Shown in pieces: positions 1 through 6,907 of a DNA stretch of 13,482 nucleotides. The stretch is from an uncultured Blautia sp. Lineage in GTDB: Bacteria; Bacillota; Clostridia; Lachnospirales; Lachnospiraceae. Numbering within the stretch: the first letter of the stretch is position 1; every line of letters begins with the position of its first letter. Both the position numbers and the translations under genes were made by a program. The notes under the pieces are model-generated. The model ran no database searches, had not been told where the DNA came from, and worked only from the letters and a program-made list of their open reading frames with translations. The stretch is from assembly GCA_934378195.1 (NCBI GenBank), contig CAKRPO010000056.1, positions 1-13,482 of the forward strand. The letters are read 5' to 3'.

Positions 1-726
1 GATGGGGAGACAAACGACGGGAAGAAAGAAGAAGACACGAATCCCTTGGAGGATGGCAGTGAAGAAGTTACTGCACTGATGAACAGCTACTACAAGGCTT
101 TAGGGGAAAAAGATATTACAACGTTAAGAACGCTGGTAAATAATCTGACACCTTCTGATGAATCCAGAATTGTAAATGCCAAAGATTATATCGAAGGATA
201 TCAGGTTAGTAAAGTTTATATGAAGAAAGGTCTGGATGACAATTCGTATGTTGTATATACGAAAGGTAGTTTCATCTGTAAGGGGATTGATACACCGGCA
301 CCTTCTCTGTGGAGTTCATACGTTGTAAAGGACAGCGATGGCACTTATAGAATATTAGGTGATCTGGAGCAGAATACAACCGTTTCCACGTATATGGATT
401 CACTGAAATCAGACGATGATGTAAAGAAGCTTACAGCTGAGGTGCAGGCAGAATACGAACAGGCACAGAAAGAGGACACTGCTCTTGCACAGTTCCTTGA
501 TGGACTGGGAGAGGAAGTGGATACATCTTCTGAAACAAGTGCAGATGGCACGATGCTGACAGTTACAGAAGGGTGTAATGTCAGAGCTGAAGCGAACAGT
601 GACAGTGAGATCATAGGCGGTCTTGATGAAGGGGATCAGATTCAGAAACTGGGTCAGGAAGGTGACTGGATTCAAATTGAATATGATGGTCAGACTGGAT
701 ATGTGTACAGTGGATTGCTTCAGTAG
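1..726 (+). CDS. SH3-domain protein, 3' part (5' end outside window)
   Basis: The reading frame is open from base 1, so the gene begins upstream; the first in-window start-like codon (TTG at 46) is just an internal Leu. The 241 visible residues begin with an acidic linker rich in Asp, Glu and Lys. A compact domain of about 110 residues follows, starting EEVTALMNSYYKALGEKD, which resembles NTF2-like folds. Next comes a Glu/Asp/Gln helix of about 50 residues. The C-terminal 55 residues form a bacterial SH3 (SH3_3) module with the typical pattern CNVRAEANSDSEIIGGL, then GDWIQIEYDGQTGYVYSGLL. Bacterial SH3 modules usually bind cell-wall peptides, so the missing N-terminus probably holds a signal peptide, lipobox or membrane anchor. 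That is inference. The NTF2-like call is tentative; the SH3 call is firm. The gene ends at a strong terminator. Confidence 0.8.
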   Translation, partial: DGETNDGKKEEDTNPLEDGSEEVTALMNSYYKALGEKDITTLRTLVNNLTPSDESRIVNAKDYIEGYQVSKVYMKKGLDDNSYVVYTKGSFICKGIDTPAPSLWSSYVVKDSDGTYRILGDLEQNTTVSTYMDSLKSDDDVKKLTAEVQAEYEQAQKEDTALAQFLDGLGEEVDTSSETSADGTMLTVTEGCNVRAEANSDSEIIGGLDEGDQIQKLGQEGDWIQIEYDGQTGYVYSGLLQ

Positions 727-742
727 TATAGTTAAGTAAAAT

Positions 743-776
743 AAAAGGCACAGGATGTTGTATCCTGTGCCTTTTT
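743..776. terminator. Bidirectional intrinsic terminator between convergent genes
   Basis: A perfect 10-bp stem (GGCACAGGAT at 747-756 pairing with ATCCTGTGCC at 762-771) has a 5-nt loop. It is flanked by AAAA on the left and TTTTT on the right, which extends the pairing. Read on the minus strand it is also followed by a T-rich run. It sits between the stop of the SH3 gene and the stop of the minus-strand cell-wall-binding gene, so it can end both transcripts. Confidence 0.93.
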
Positions 777-800
777 CAGCCCCGTGCGTGAGATGAAGGA

Positions 801-1322
801 CTATTTCTTAAGTGAACCGTCAGACTGAAGCTCATAATCCTTGCCATCAACGGTAACTATTCCGGTCTGCATGATTCCGTCAAGATCCATGTAATAACGT
901 TTGCCGTCAACGTCAACCCAACCGGTCTGCATAATTCCGTCTTTGTTAAAATAATAATGTTTGCCATCGGTATCGATCAGCCATCCAGTATAAGGAACTC
1001 CATTTACCATAAACATCCAGTTGCTTCCACTTGCACTCCAGCTTCCCTTGCTGGCCTGAGGAGATGCTTCTTTCTGAAGCTGTGTCTCAGTTGGAGCTGC
1101 TGTCGGACTTGTACTGGCAGATGACGTTGCTGTTGCCGTGGGTTTTGAAGTAATAGAAGGCGCTGGCGTGGATTTGGCCTTTTTTATGGAAACAGACTGT
1201 CTGGAAGGAATCTTGTAATTCGGATCGAACGAAGTCCGGTGGAATAAAAATCCGGCAGACAGACACAATAAAACCGCAATCAGAAGCAACAGGGGATTGA
1301 GCTGTCGGTTGTCATCAGACAT
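801..1322 (-). CDS. Membrane-anchored cell-wall-binding repeat protein
   Basis: A 173-residue protein with a short N-terminus, one hydrophobic segment (residues about 9-27, PLLLLIAVLLCLSAGFLF) and a Ser/Thr/Ala/Pro linker (about 50-90). About three and a half cell-wall/choline-binding type repeats (CW_binding_1) of about 20 residues follow (about 99-173), with the signature GW-x5-G-K-x-YY-x4-GIMQTG. The Cys at residue 20 is not in a good lipobox, so I read the N-terminus as an uncleaved membrane anchor, placing the repeats outside the cell. The start is supported by AAAGGAGGAAG just upstream. No catalytic domain is present: the protein looks like an adaptor or wall tether. Such repeats usually bind teichoic-acid choline or glucans; the ligand here is unknown. 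Confidence 0.85.
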   Translation of the reverse strand: MSDDNRQLNPLLLLIAVLLCLSAGFLFHRTSFDPNYKIPSRQSVSIKKAKSTPAPSITSKPTATATSSASTSPTAAPTETQLQKEASPQASKGSWSASGSNWMFMVNGVPYTGWLIDTDGKHYYFNKDGIMQTGWVDVDGKRYYMDLDGIMQTGIVTVDGKDYELQSDGSLKK

Positions 1323-1380
1323 GATTCTTCCTCCTTTGCAGTGTCAGATGTATTGTTTAAAAATTCTGTGAACAATTATC

Positions 1381-1409
1381 ATGATACAATATGTGATAAA
1401 AAAAAACAA
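1381..1409 (-). promoter_or_regulatory. Putative promoter of the cell-wall-binding gene
   Basis: On the minus strand, TTGTTT (1404-1409) and TATCAT (1381-1386) are separated by exactly 17 nt, partly a T run. The predicted transcription start lies about 50 nt before the start codon. The -10 matches 5 of 6 consensus bases and the -35 matches 3 of 6, so this is plausible, not certain. Confidence 0.45.
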
Positions 1410-1417
1410 GCTCTCGG

Positions 1418-1446
1418 TTGCGGATAAAAAGAAAAAAATATATAAT
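1418..1446 (+). promoter_or_regulatory. Putative sigma-A promoter of the rluF-ligA-metA operon
   Basis: TTGCGG (1418-1423) and a perfect TATAAT (1441-1446) are spaced by 17 nt. Transcription would start near 1453, giving a leader of about 20 nt before the ATG at 1474, which has AAAGGTG just upstream. This promoter lies inside the longest possible reading frame (from an ATG at 1381), which argues that the upstream ATG is not used. Confidence 0.6.
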
Positions 1447-1473
1447 GGAATAATGGATGAAAAAAAGGTGACA

Positions 1474-2433
1474 ATGAGTCAGAATAATAAAAATCAGATT
1501 AAATTGAATCAGGAAAATACTATACGGATCAATAAATACTTGAGCAGCGCAGGTGTTTGCTCAAGAAGAGAAGCAGATCAGTTGACCGAAGCTGGCAGAG
1601 TCACTGTAAATGGATGCATGATTGGAACGGGCGAGCGTATTCCGTCTGATGCAGTTGTTTGCCTGGATGGCAGACCGATAAAGGCAGAGAGCAGGCAGAT
1701 ACTTCTGCTTTTTTATAAACCACGTGGAATCGTGTGTAGCACAAAGAAGCAGCGACAGGAGACAACGGTTACAGAATATCTGGATTATCCGGTGAGAGTA
1801 TATCCCGTAGGGCGGTTGGATAAAGAGTCGGAGGGATTGCTTTTGATGACGAATCAAGGTGACCTTGTCAATCGAATTATGCGGGCAGGAAATTACCATG
1901 AAAAAGAGTATGTAGTAACAGTAGATAAGGCAGTTACGGAAAGTTTTATAAAGAAAATGAGTAGTGGGGTGCCCATCCTTGGTACAGTGACACGCCCATG
2001 CATTGTACGAAAAACTGGAGAGAAGAGCTTTTCTATCATATTGACACAGGGGCTAAACCGACAGATTCGAAGGATGTGCGAGTATCTGGGATATCATGTA
2101 CGGACACTGAAGCGCACCCGGATCATGAATCTTACACTGGGAGATCTGAAACGTGGGGAATATCGCGAGATCAGAAATGAAGAATGGATGAAATTGCAGG
2201 AACTGCTCAAAGGTTCGTCAAGTGAAACAGTAAACAGAACAGGAGGACAGCATGGAAACATCAGCCGTAAAGCAAATGAAAGAACTGGTGCAGAGGCTAA
2301 ACGAAGCGGCAAAGGCATATTATCAGGAAGACCGGGAACTCATGAGCAACAGAGAGTACGATGCTCTATACGATCAACTGGAAAGACTGGAAAAAGAAAC
2401 AGGAACCGTTCTGGCAGACAGTCCGACTGTTAA
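1474..2433 (+). CDS. rluF: 23S rRNA pseudouridine synthase, RluF-like
   Basis: Isomerises a uridine in 23S rRNA to pseudouridine (U2604 is the E. coli RluF target; target here inferred). An S4 RNA-binding domain spans about residues 17-75 (RINKYLSSAGVCSRREAD). The RsuA/RluB-type catalytic domain has GRLDKESEGLLLMTN, with catalytic Asp116. The stretches RAGNYHEKEYVVTVDK and GVPILGTVT, then LNRQIRRMCEYLGYHV, are the form I associate with RluF, not RluB. I chose ATG 1474 (319 aa) because a good promoter and a ribosome site lie directly before it; ATG 1453 and ATG 1381 are in frame but lack ribosome sites, and 1381 lies upstream of the promoter. The last 60 residues are encoded in a different frame across the start of ligA. 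They are strongly basic (16 K/R against 4 D/E) and resemble a low-complexity RNA-binding tail. First gene of the probable rluF-ligA-metA operon. Confidence 0.88.
   Translation: MSQNNKNQIKLNQENTIRINKYLSSAGVCSRREADQLTEAGRVTVNGCMIGTGERIPSDAVVCLDGRPIKAESRQILLLFYKPRGIVCSTKKQRQETTVTEYLDYPVRVYPVGRLDKESEGLLLMTNQGDLVNRIMRAGNYHEKEYVVTVDKAVTESFIKKMSSGVPILGTVTRPCIVRKTGEKSFSIILTQGLNRQIRRMCEYLGYHVRTLKRTRIMNLTLGDLKRGEYREIRNEEWMKLQELLKGSSSETVNRTGGQHGNISRKANERTGAEAKRSGKGILSGRPGTHEQQRVRCSIRSTGKTGKRNRNRSGRQSDC
2241..2246 (+). promoter_or_regulatory. ligA ribosome binding site inside rluF
   Basis: A perfect AGGAGG lies 5 nt before ATG 2252. It fixes the ligA start although rluF continues 182 nt further in another frame. 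Ribosomes still translating the rluF tail would cross this site, so the two genes should influence each other's translation. Confidence 0.85.
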
Positions 2434-4210
2434 TGTAGGATATGAGGCAGTTGATACACTGCCAAAAGAAACACACGAATCACCGATGCTCTCGTTGGAC
2501 AAGACTAAAGATCGGGAGACACTGCGGACATTTATCGGAGCACATCCGACACTGCTTTCCTGGAAAATGGATGGACTCACGATCGTTCTTACTTATGAGA
2601 ATGGAGAGCTTCAGAAGGCAGTTACCAGAGGAAATGGCGTAGTGGGGGAAGTGATTACCAACAATGCCAGAGTATTTAAGAACATTCCGCTGAGAATCGC
2701 GTATCAGGGGAGACTTGTCCTGCGTGGGGAAGCAATCATCACGTATTCTGATTTTGAAAAAATTAATGCGACGATCGAAGATGTGGATGCAAAGTATAAG
2801 AATCCGAGAAATTTATGCAGCGGTTCTGTGCGTCAGTTGAATAACCAGATCACTGCAGAACGAAATGTACGTTTTTATGCGTTTGCACTGGTATCCGCAC
2901 AGGACGTAGACATGCACAATTCCAGAGCATATCAGATGGAATGGCTGAAAGGCCAGGGCTTTGAAGTGGTAGAATACCGAATGGTCACAGGTGAGAATCT
3001 GGATGAGGCAATGGATTACTTTGCACATGCAATTGAGCAGAATGATTTTCCATCAGATGGTCTGGTGGCATTGTATGATGACATTGCTTATGGAAATTCT
3101 CTTGGAAGTACAGCGAAATTTCCACGAAATGCATTTGCATTTAAATGGGCGGATGAAGTGCGTGAGACAACACTTCGTGAGATTGAGTGGAGCCCTTCCA
3201 GAACTGGTCTGATTAATCCAATTGCGGTGTTTGAACCCGTGGAACTGGAGGGGACGACCGTCAGCCGTGCCAGTGTGCATAATGTGAGCATAGTGAAAGA
3301 ATTGGAACTTGGAATCGGGGATACGATTCAGGTATATAAAGCTAATATGATCATTCCGCAGATTGCAGAAAATCTGACACGAAGCAGTAAGGTCGAGATT
3401 CCAAAAATCTGCCCGGTATGTGGGCAGGAGGCAAAAGTGCTCAGGGAAAACGATGTAGAGTCGCTTTATTGTATGAATCCGGACTGCGTTGCCAAAAAGA
3501 TCAAGGCTTTTACTTTATTTGTGAGCAGGGATGCGATGAACATTGATGGGTTATCAGAGGCAACGCTGGAGAAATTTATTGCGAGAGGATTCATTCACAG
3601 CTTTGGAGATATATTTGAGATAGAGAAACACCGCAATGAAATCATACAAATGGATGGATTTGGAGAAAAATCTTTTGATAATCTGATAAACAGCATTGAG
3701 AAGGCGAGAGAGACGACACTTGCAAAAGTAATCTATAGCCTGGGAATCGCCAATATTGGCCTTTCTAATGCAAAAGTCATATGTCGTCATTTTGATGATG
3801 AGCTTGACAGGATTCGTACAGCTGACGAAGAAGAAATCAGTGCGATTGATGGAATCGGTCCGGTTATCGCCAAGAGCCTGACAAAATATTTCAGTAATCC
3901 GGAGAATAATCAGAAAGTAGATCATCTGTTGCGGTTTCTTCATATTCATAAAGAAGAAATCAGCGGTGAGCAAATTTTTACAGGAATGAATTTTGTGATC
4001 ACCGGCAGTCTGGAGCATTTTGCTAACCGTGGGGAAGCAAAGAATTTAATTGAATCGCTTGGAGGTAAAGTGACCGGTTCTGTAACCGGCAAAACAAATT
4101 ATCTTATTAATAATGATGTGACATCTAATTCGTCAAAAAATAAAAAAGCACGGGAACTTGGAATTCCGATTCTGTCAGAGGAGGATTTCCTGAAGCTGAC
4201 AGAAGTATAA
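2252..4210 (+). CDS. ligA: NAD+-dependent DNA ligase LigA (divergent form)
   Basis: Seals nicks in DNA during replication and repair using NAD+. All LigA domains are present in order over 652 aa, close to the usual length of about 650-670. These are the Ia domain (AYYQEDRELMSNREYDALYDQL, residues 22-43), adenylation domain with the nucleophile in KMDG (Lys105), RGEA (Glu160), NPRN (Arg186) and FAFKWA (Lys298), and the OB fold (about 320-375, FEPVELEGTTVSRASVHN). A four-Cys zinc finger (Cys387, 390, 407, 412), a helix-hairpin-helix region (about 425-560) and a C-terminal BRCT domain (about 575-652) follow. Compared with E. coli LigA several usually fixed residues differ: SWK replaces ExK before the nucleophile motif, RGNG replaces RGDG, DGLVAL replaces DGVVIK and KANMIIP replaces RAGDVIP. 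My recollection is that this pattern is shared by Lachnospiraceae LigA, so I read it as a lineage variant, not decay. Overlaps rluF; metA follows after 29 nt. Confidence 0.95.
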   Translation: METSAVKQMKELVQRLNEAAKAYYQEDRELMSNREYDALYDQLERLEKETGTVLADSPTVNVGYEAVDTLPKETHESPMLSLDKTKDRETLRTFIGAHPTLLSWKMDGLTIVLTYENGELQKAVTRGNGVVGEVITNNARVFKNIPLRIAYQGRLVLRGEAIITYSDFEKINATIEDVDAKYKNPRNLCSGSVRQLNNQITAERNVRFYAFALVSAQDVDMHNSRAYQMEWLKGQGFEVVEYRMVTGENLDEAMDYFAHAIEQNDFPSDGLVALYDDIAYGNSLGSTAKFPRNAFAFKWADEVRETTLREIEWSPSRTGLINPIAVFEPVELEGTTVSRASVHNVSIVKELELGIGDTIQVYKANMIIPQIAENLTRSSKVEIPKICPVCGQEAKVLRENDVESLYCMNPDCVAKKIKAFTLFVSRDAMNIDGLSEATLEKFIARGFIHSFGDIFEIEKHRNEIIQMDGFGEKSFDNLINSIEKARETTLAKVIYSLGIANIGLSNAKVICRHFDDELDRIRTADEEEISAIDGIGPVIAKSLTKYFSNPENNQKVDHLLRFLHIHKEEISGEQIFTGMNFVITGSLEHFANRGEAKNLIESLGGKVTGSVTGKTNYLINNDVTSNSSKNKKARELGIPILSEEDFLKLTEV

Positions 4211-4239
4211 AAAGGGACGAGATAAAGGAGGAACGGGAA

Positions 4240-5187
4240 ATGCCTATTAAGATACAGGGAGACTTACCGGTAAAAGAAATTCTTGAAAGAGAAAATATAT
4301 TTGTTATGGATGAGGGAAGAGCGGTACATCAGGATATCCGTCCGCTTCAGATTCTGATTCTGAATCTGATGCCGCTTAAGGAAGAGACTGAGCTGCAGTT
4401 ACTGCGCTCACTGTCCAATACACCTTTGCAGGTGGATGTAACATTCATGGCAGTTGAGAGCCATCAGGCAAAAAATACATCTGTCAGTCATTTGAATAAA
4501 TTCTACCAGACATTCTCAGAATTGAAAGATATGAAATTTGATGGAATGATCGTGACCGGTGCACCGGTAGAGCAGATGGAATTTGAAGAAGTGGATTACT
4601 GGAGTGAGCTGGTAGAGATTATGGACTGGACAGAAAGTCATGTAACTTCCACGATCTTTTTATGCTGGGCTGCTCAGGCAGGCCTTTATCATTTTTATGG
4701 CCTTCAGAAACGCCAGCTGGATCACAAAATGTTTGGCCTTTTCTGGCATAAGGTTCTGAATCGTAAGATTCCGTTGGTAAGGGGATTTGATGATGCGTTT
4801 TTGGCACCACACTCCAGACATACGGAGGTACCGATCGAAGACATACGTGCATGCAAAGATATTACGATTCTTGCAGAATCAGAAGAAGCGGGTCTGTTTC
4901 TGGCAATGGCACAGGGGGGACGTAGAATCTTTGTGATGGGACATCCGGAATATGACCGTGTGACTTTGGATGGAGAATATAAAAGAGATATGGGAAAAGG
5001 GCTTATTATTGATCTGCCAAAAAATTATTATAAAGACGATGATCCGGAAAATAAGCCATTGCTTCTCTGGAGAGCACATGCCAATAACCTGTATACAAAC
5101 TGGCTGAATTATTACGTATACCAGAGTACGCCGTTCAATCTTATGGGAACACCGGATTTTGACAGCATCGCGACGGAAATGAAGTGA
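4240..5187 (+). CDS. metA: Homoserine O-acyltransferase MetA, probably acetyl-CoA specific
   Basis: Cytoplasmic enzyme that activates the hydroxyl of L-homoserine as an acyl ester, the first committed step of methionine synthesis. The 315-residue length and the catalytic set match the MetA family: Cys142 in FLCWAAQAGLYHFYG, and His235/Glu237 in MGHPEYDR. Residue 111, in GAPVEQMEFEEVDYW, is Glu. Published work on this family links Glu at 111 to acetyl-CoA use and Gly at this position (as in E. coli) to succinyl-CoA. The product is therefore likely O-acetylhomoserine, even though homologues are commonly annotated as succinyltransferases. The ATG at 4240 has AAAGGAGG upstream. The 29-nt gap after ligA has no terminator and no room for a SAM riboswitch or T-box, so expression probably depends on the upstream operon promoter. 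Confidence 0.93.
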   Translation: MPIKIQGDLPVKEILERENIFVMDEGRAVHQDIRPLQILILNLMPLKEETELQLLRSLSNTPLQVDVTFMAVESHQAKNTSVSHLNKFYQTFSELKDMKFDGMIVTGAPVEQMEFEEVDYWSELVEIMDWTESHVTSTIFLCWAAQAGLYHFYGLQKRQLDHKMFGLFWHKVLNRKIPLVRGFDDAFLAPHSRHTEVPIEDIRACKDITILAESEEAGLFLAMAQGGRRIFVMGHPEYDRVTLDGEYKRDMGKGLIIDLPKNYYKDDDPENKPLLLWRAHANNLYTNWLNYYVYQSTPFNLMGTPDFDSIATEMK

Positions 5188-5226
5188 ATTTTGTATCATT
5201 CAGAAAAATAAATTAAGATGAATACA

Positions 5227-5280
5227 GAGAGAATCTTTCGGGATTCTCTCTTACTGTTATTCACAGTAATCTTCTTTTTT
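5227..5280 (+). terminator. Tandem-hairpin terminator after metA
   Basis: Two stem-loops stand directly back to back. The first pairs GAGAGAATC (5227-5235) with GATTCTCTC (5242-5250) over a 6-nt loop. The second pairs TTACTGT (5251-5257) with ACAGTAA (5263-5269) over 5 nt. A T-rich run (TCTTCTTTTTT, 5270-5280) follows the second. It closes the rluF-ligA-metA operon and separates it from the antiporter promoter. Confidence 0.75.
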
Positions 5281-5295
5281 GCCTTTGGCAGGAAT

Positions 5296-5338
5296 TATGT
5301 ACTTTTTTGTGTACATAGGAAAGACCTTAGTGTATAAT
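5296..5338 (+). promoter_or_regulatory. Antiporter promoter with inverted repeat over the -35
   Basis: A perfect inverted repeat, TATGTAC (5296-5302) and GTACATA (5311-5317) with an 8-nt spacer, is followed by a perfect TATAAT at 5333-5338. The only -35 at 17-nt spacing is TGTACA (5310-5315), which falls inside the right arm. A protein bound to the repeat would therefore cover the -35. The -10 is firm; the operator role and its regulator are inference. Confidence 0.6.
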
Positions 5339-5374
5339 AGTTTAAAGTATTAAAAATATGCAGGGGGAAATGAA

Positions 5375-6907
5375 ATGGATGGTTCAATGTTTATTGGAAC
5401 GTGGTGGTCACTTGTACCGCCGCTGTTGGCAATCGTGCTGGCATTAGTAACAAAAGAGGTTTACAGTTCGCTTTTTATCGGGGTAGCAGCCGGTGCACTG
5501 TTGTATACCGGATTTCATCCGTGGGATGCATTTGTGGCATTTTTTGATATTATGAAGAACAGTATGAATCTAAATATCCTGATCTTTGATGTGCTGCTTG
5601 GAATGATTATTGTATTGATGTCAAAATCAGGTGGTTCTGCGGCTTACGGTAAATGGGCAGGAAGCAAGATCAAGACCAAAAAGAGTGCCATGCTTGCGAC
5701 TACCGGACTTGGTGTGCTGATTTTTGTAGATGATTATTTTAACTGTCTGACTGTTGGATCTGTTATGAGACCGGTCACAGACCGTTACAAGGTATCCAGA
5801 GCGAAACTGGCGTACATTATCGATGCAACCGCAGCACCGGTCTGCATCATTGCACCAATCTCAAGCTGGGCGGCTGCAGTAAACTCTTATGTGCCGGATG
5901 ATGCGGGAATTACAGGATTTCAACTGTTTCTTTCAACAATCCCGTACAATCTGTATGCGATTCTTACGCTGGCAATGGTGCTCTTTGTCATCACAGCGGG
6001 ATTTGATTTCGGTCTGATGAAAGTACATGAAAGAAATGCGGCAAAAGGGGATCTTTTCACTTCCGGCGGAGAGGAATTCGACCAGGTAAAAGAAGAAGAG
6101 ATTTCAGCAAATGGAAAGGTTATCGATCTGGTACTTCCGGTTCTGGTACTGATCGTATCTGCAATCGGCGCGATGATCTATACGGGCTTCCTTGGTGGGG
6201 CAACGGATATTGTAACTGCTTTTTCCGGATGTGATGCAGAAACAAGTCTGATTTTTGCAACAATGATTACAGTATTTTTTATGCTGCTTCTTTATCTTCC
6301 GAGAAAAGTGGTCACATTCAAAGGATTTATGGATAGTTTTGTAGAGGGATTCAAGATGATGATTCCGGCAATTGCAATACTGATCTTTGCATGGTCACTG
6401 AAGGGCATGGGTGATGCACTGGAAATCAGTACTTTTGTAAAGAATATTGTGGGAAGCAATACATCGGCCAGTGTGATCCTTCCGGCAATCCTGTTTGTTG
6501 TTGCTGTGTTCCTCTCTTTCTCAACAGGAACAAGCTGGGGAACTTTTGCAATCCTTGTACCGATTGCAATCGCAATGTTCCCGGGCTCTGAGAATCTTCA
6601 GATGATGATCATTTCTGTATCGGCAGTTCTGGCAGGTGCTGTATGCGGTGATCATATTTCGCCGATTTCAGATACGACAGTTATGTCCTCGGCAGGGGCA
6701 CAGTCCAATCACATTAATCATGTGACAACACAGATGCAGTATGCGGCAGTTGTTGCTGTGATTTCTTTCATTGGTTATATTATTGCCGGCTTTGTGCATA
6801 TCTGGTGGGTTGTTTTGGGTATTAGCCTTGTTCTGCTTCTTATAACACTGACAGTGATTAAGAAGATCAGTTCTGGAAAAGGAGAGGACGTGGAGTCACG
6901 TGCATAA
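5375..6907 (+). CDS. NhaC-family Na+/H+ antiporter-like membrane transporter
   Basis: A 510-residue polytopic inner-membrane protein with about 11-12 hydrophobic segments (Na_H_antiporter family). Family motifs visible include FVDDYFNCLTVGSVMRPVTD (about 118-136), SSWAAAVNSYVP (about 163-174), STGTSWGTFAILVPI (383-397) and GDHISPISDTT (425-435). Members exchange Na+ for H+, but others carry organic substrates such as malate/lactate, tyrosine, lysine or methionine, so the substrate cannot be read from sequence. A nearby metA gene is weak support for methionine, since a terminator separates them and there is no SAM riboswitch. ATG 5375 is preceded by AGGGGGAAA at suitable distance. The last codons overlap the start of the downstream peptidase-like gene by 8 nt, suggesting coupled translation. 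The promoter upstream carries a probable operator. Confidence 0.9.
   Translation: MDGSMFIGTWWSLVPPLLAIVLALVTKEVYSSLFIGVAAGALLYTGFHPWDAFVAFFDIMKNSMNLNILIFDVLLGMIIVLMSKSGGSAAYGKWAGSKIKTKKSAMLATTGLGVLIFVDDYFNCLTVGSVMRPVTDRYKVSRAKLAYIIDATAAPVCIIAPISSWAAAVNSYVPDDAGITGFQLFLSTIPYNLYAILTLAMVLFVITAGFDFGLMKVHERNAAKGDLFTSGGEEFDQVKEEEISANGKVIDLVLPVLVLIVSAIGAMIYTGFLGGATDIVTAFSGCDAETSLIFATMITVFFMLLLYLPRKVVTFKGFMDSFVEGFKMMIPAIAILIFAWSLKGMGDALEISTFVKNIVGSNTSASVILPAILFVVAVFLSFSTGTSWGTFAILVPIAIAMFPGSENLQMMIISVSAVLAGAVCGDHISPISDTTVMSSAGAQSNHINHVTTQMQYAAVVAVISFIGYIIAGFVHIWWVVLGISLVLLLITLTVIKKISSGKGEDVESRA

Noticed and set aside
1381..1473. N-terminal extension of rluF from ATG 1381
   Set aside because: It lacks a ribosome site, contains a good promoter, and encodes Lys-rich sequence with no family match.
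3554..4018. 154-codon minus-strand frame inside ligA
   Set aside because: It lies over the well-supported HhH and BRCT regions of LigA, has no recognisable domain and is best explained as a shadow frame.
4211..4239. Possible methionine-responsive leader (SAM riboswitch or T-box) before metA
   Set aside because: Only 29 nt separate ligA and metA, enough for a ribosome site only.
5188..5374. Antiporter as part of the metA operon (methionine transporter)
   Set aside because: A terminator and a separate promoter stand between the genes, and no SAM riboswitch is seen; the substrate stays open.
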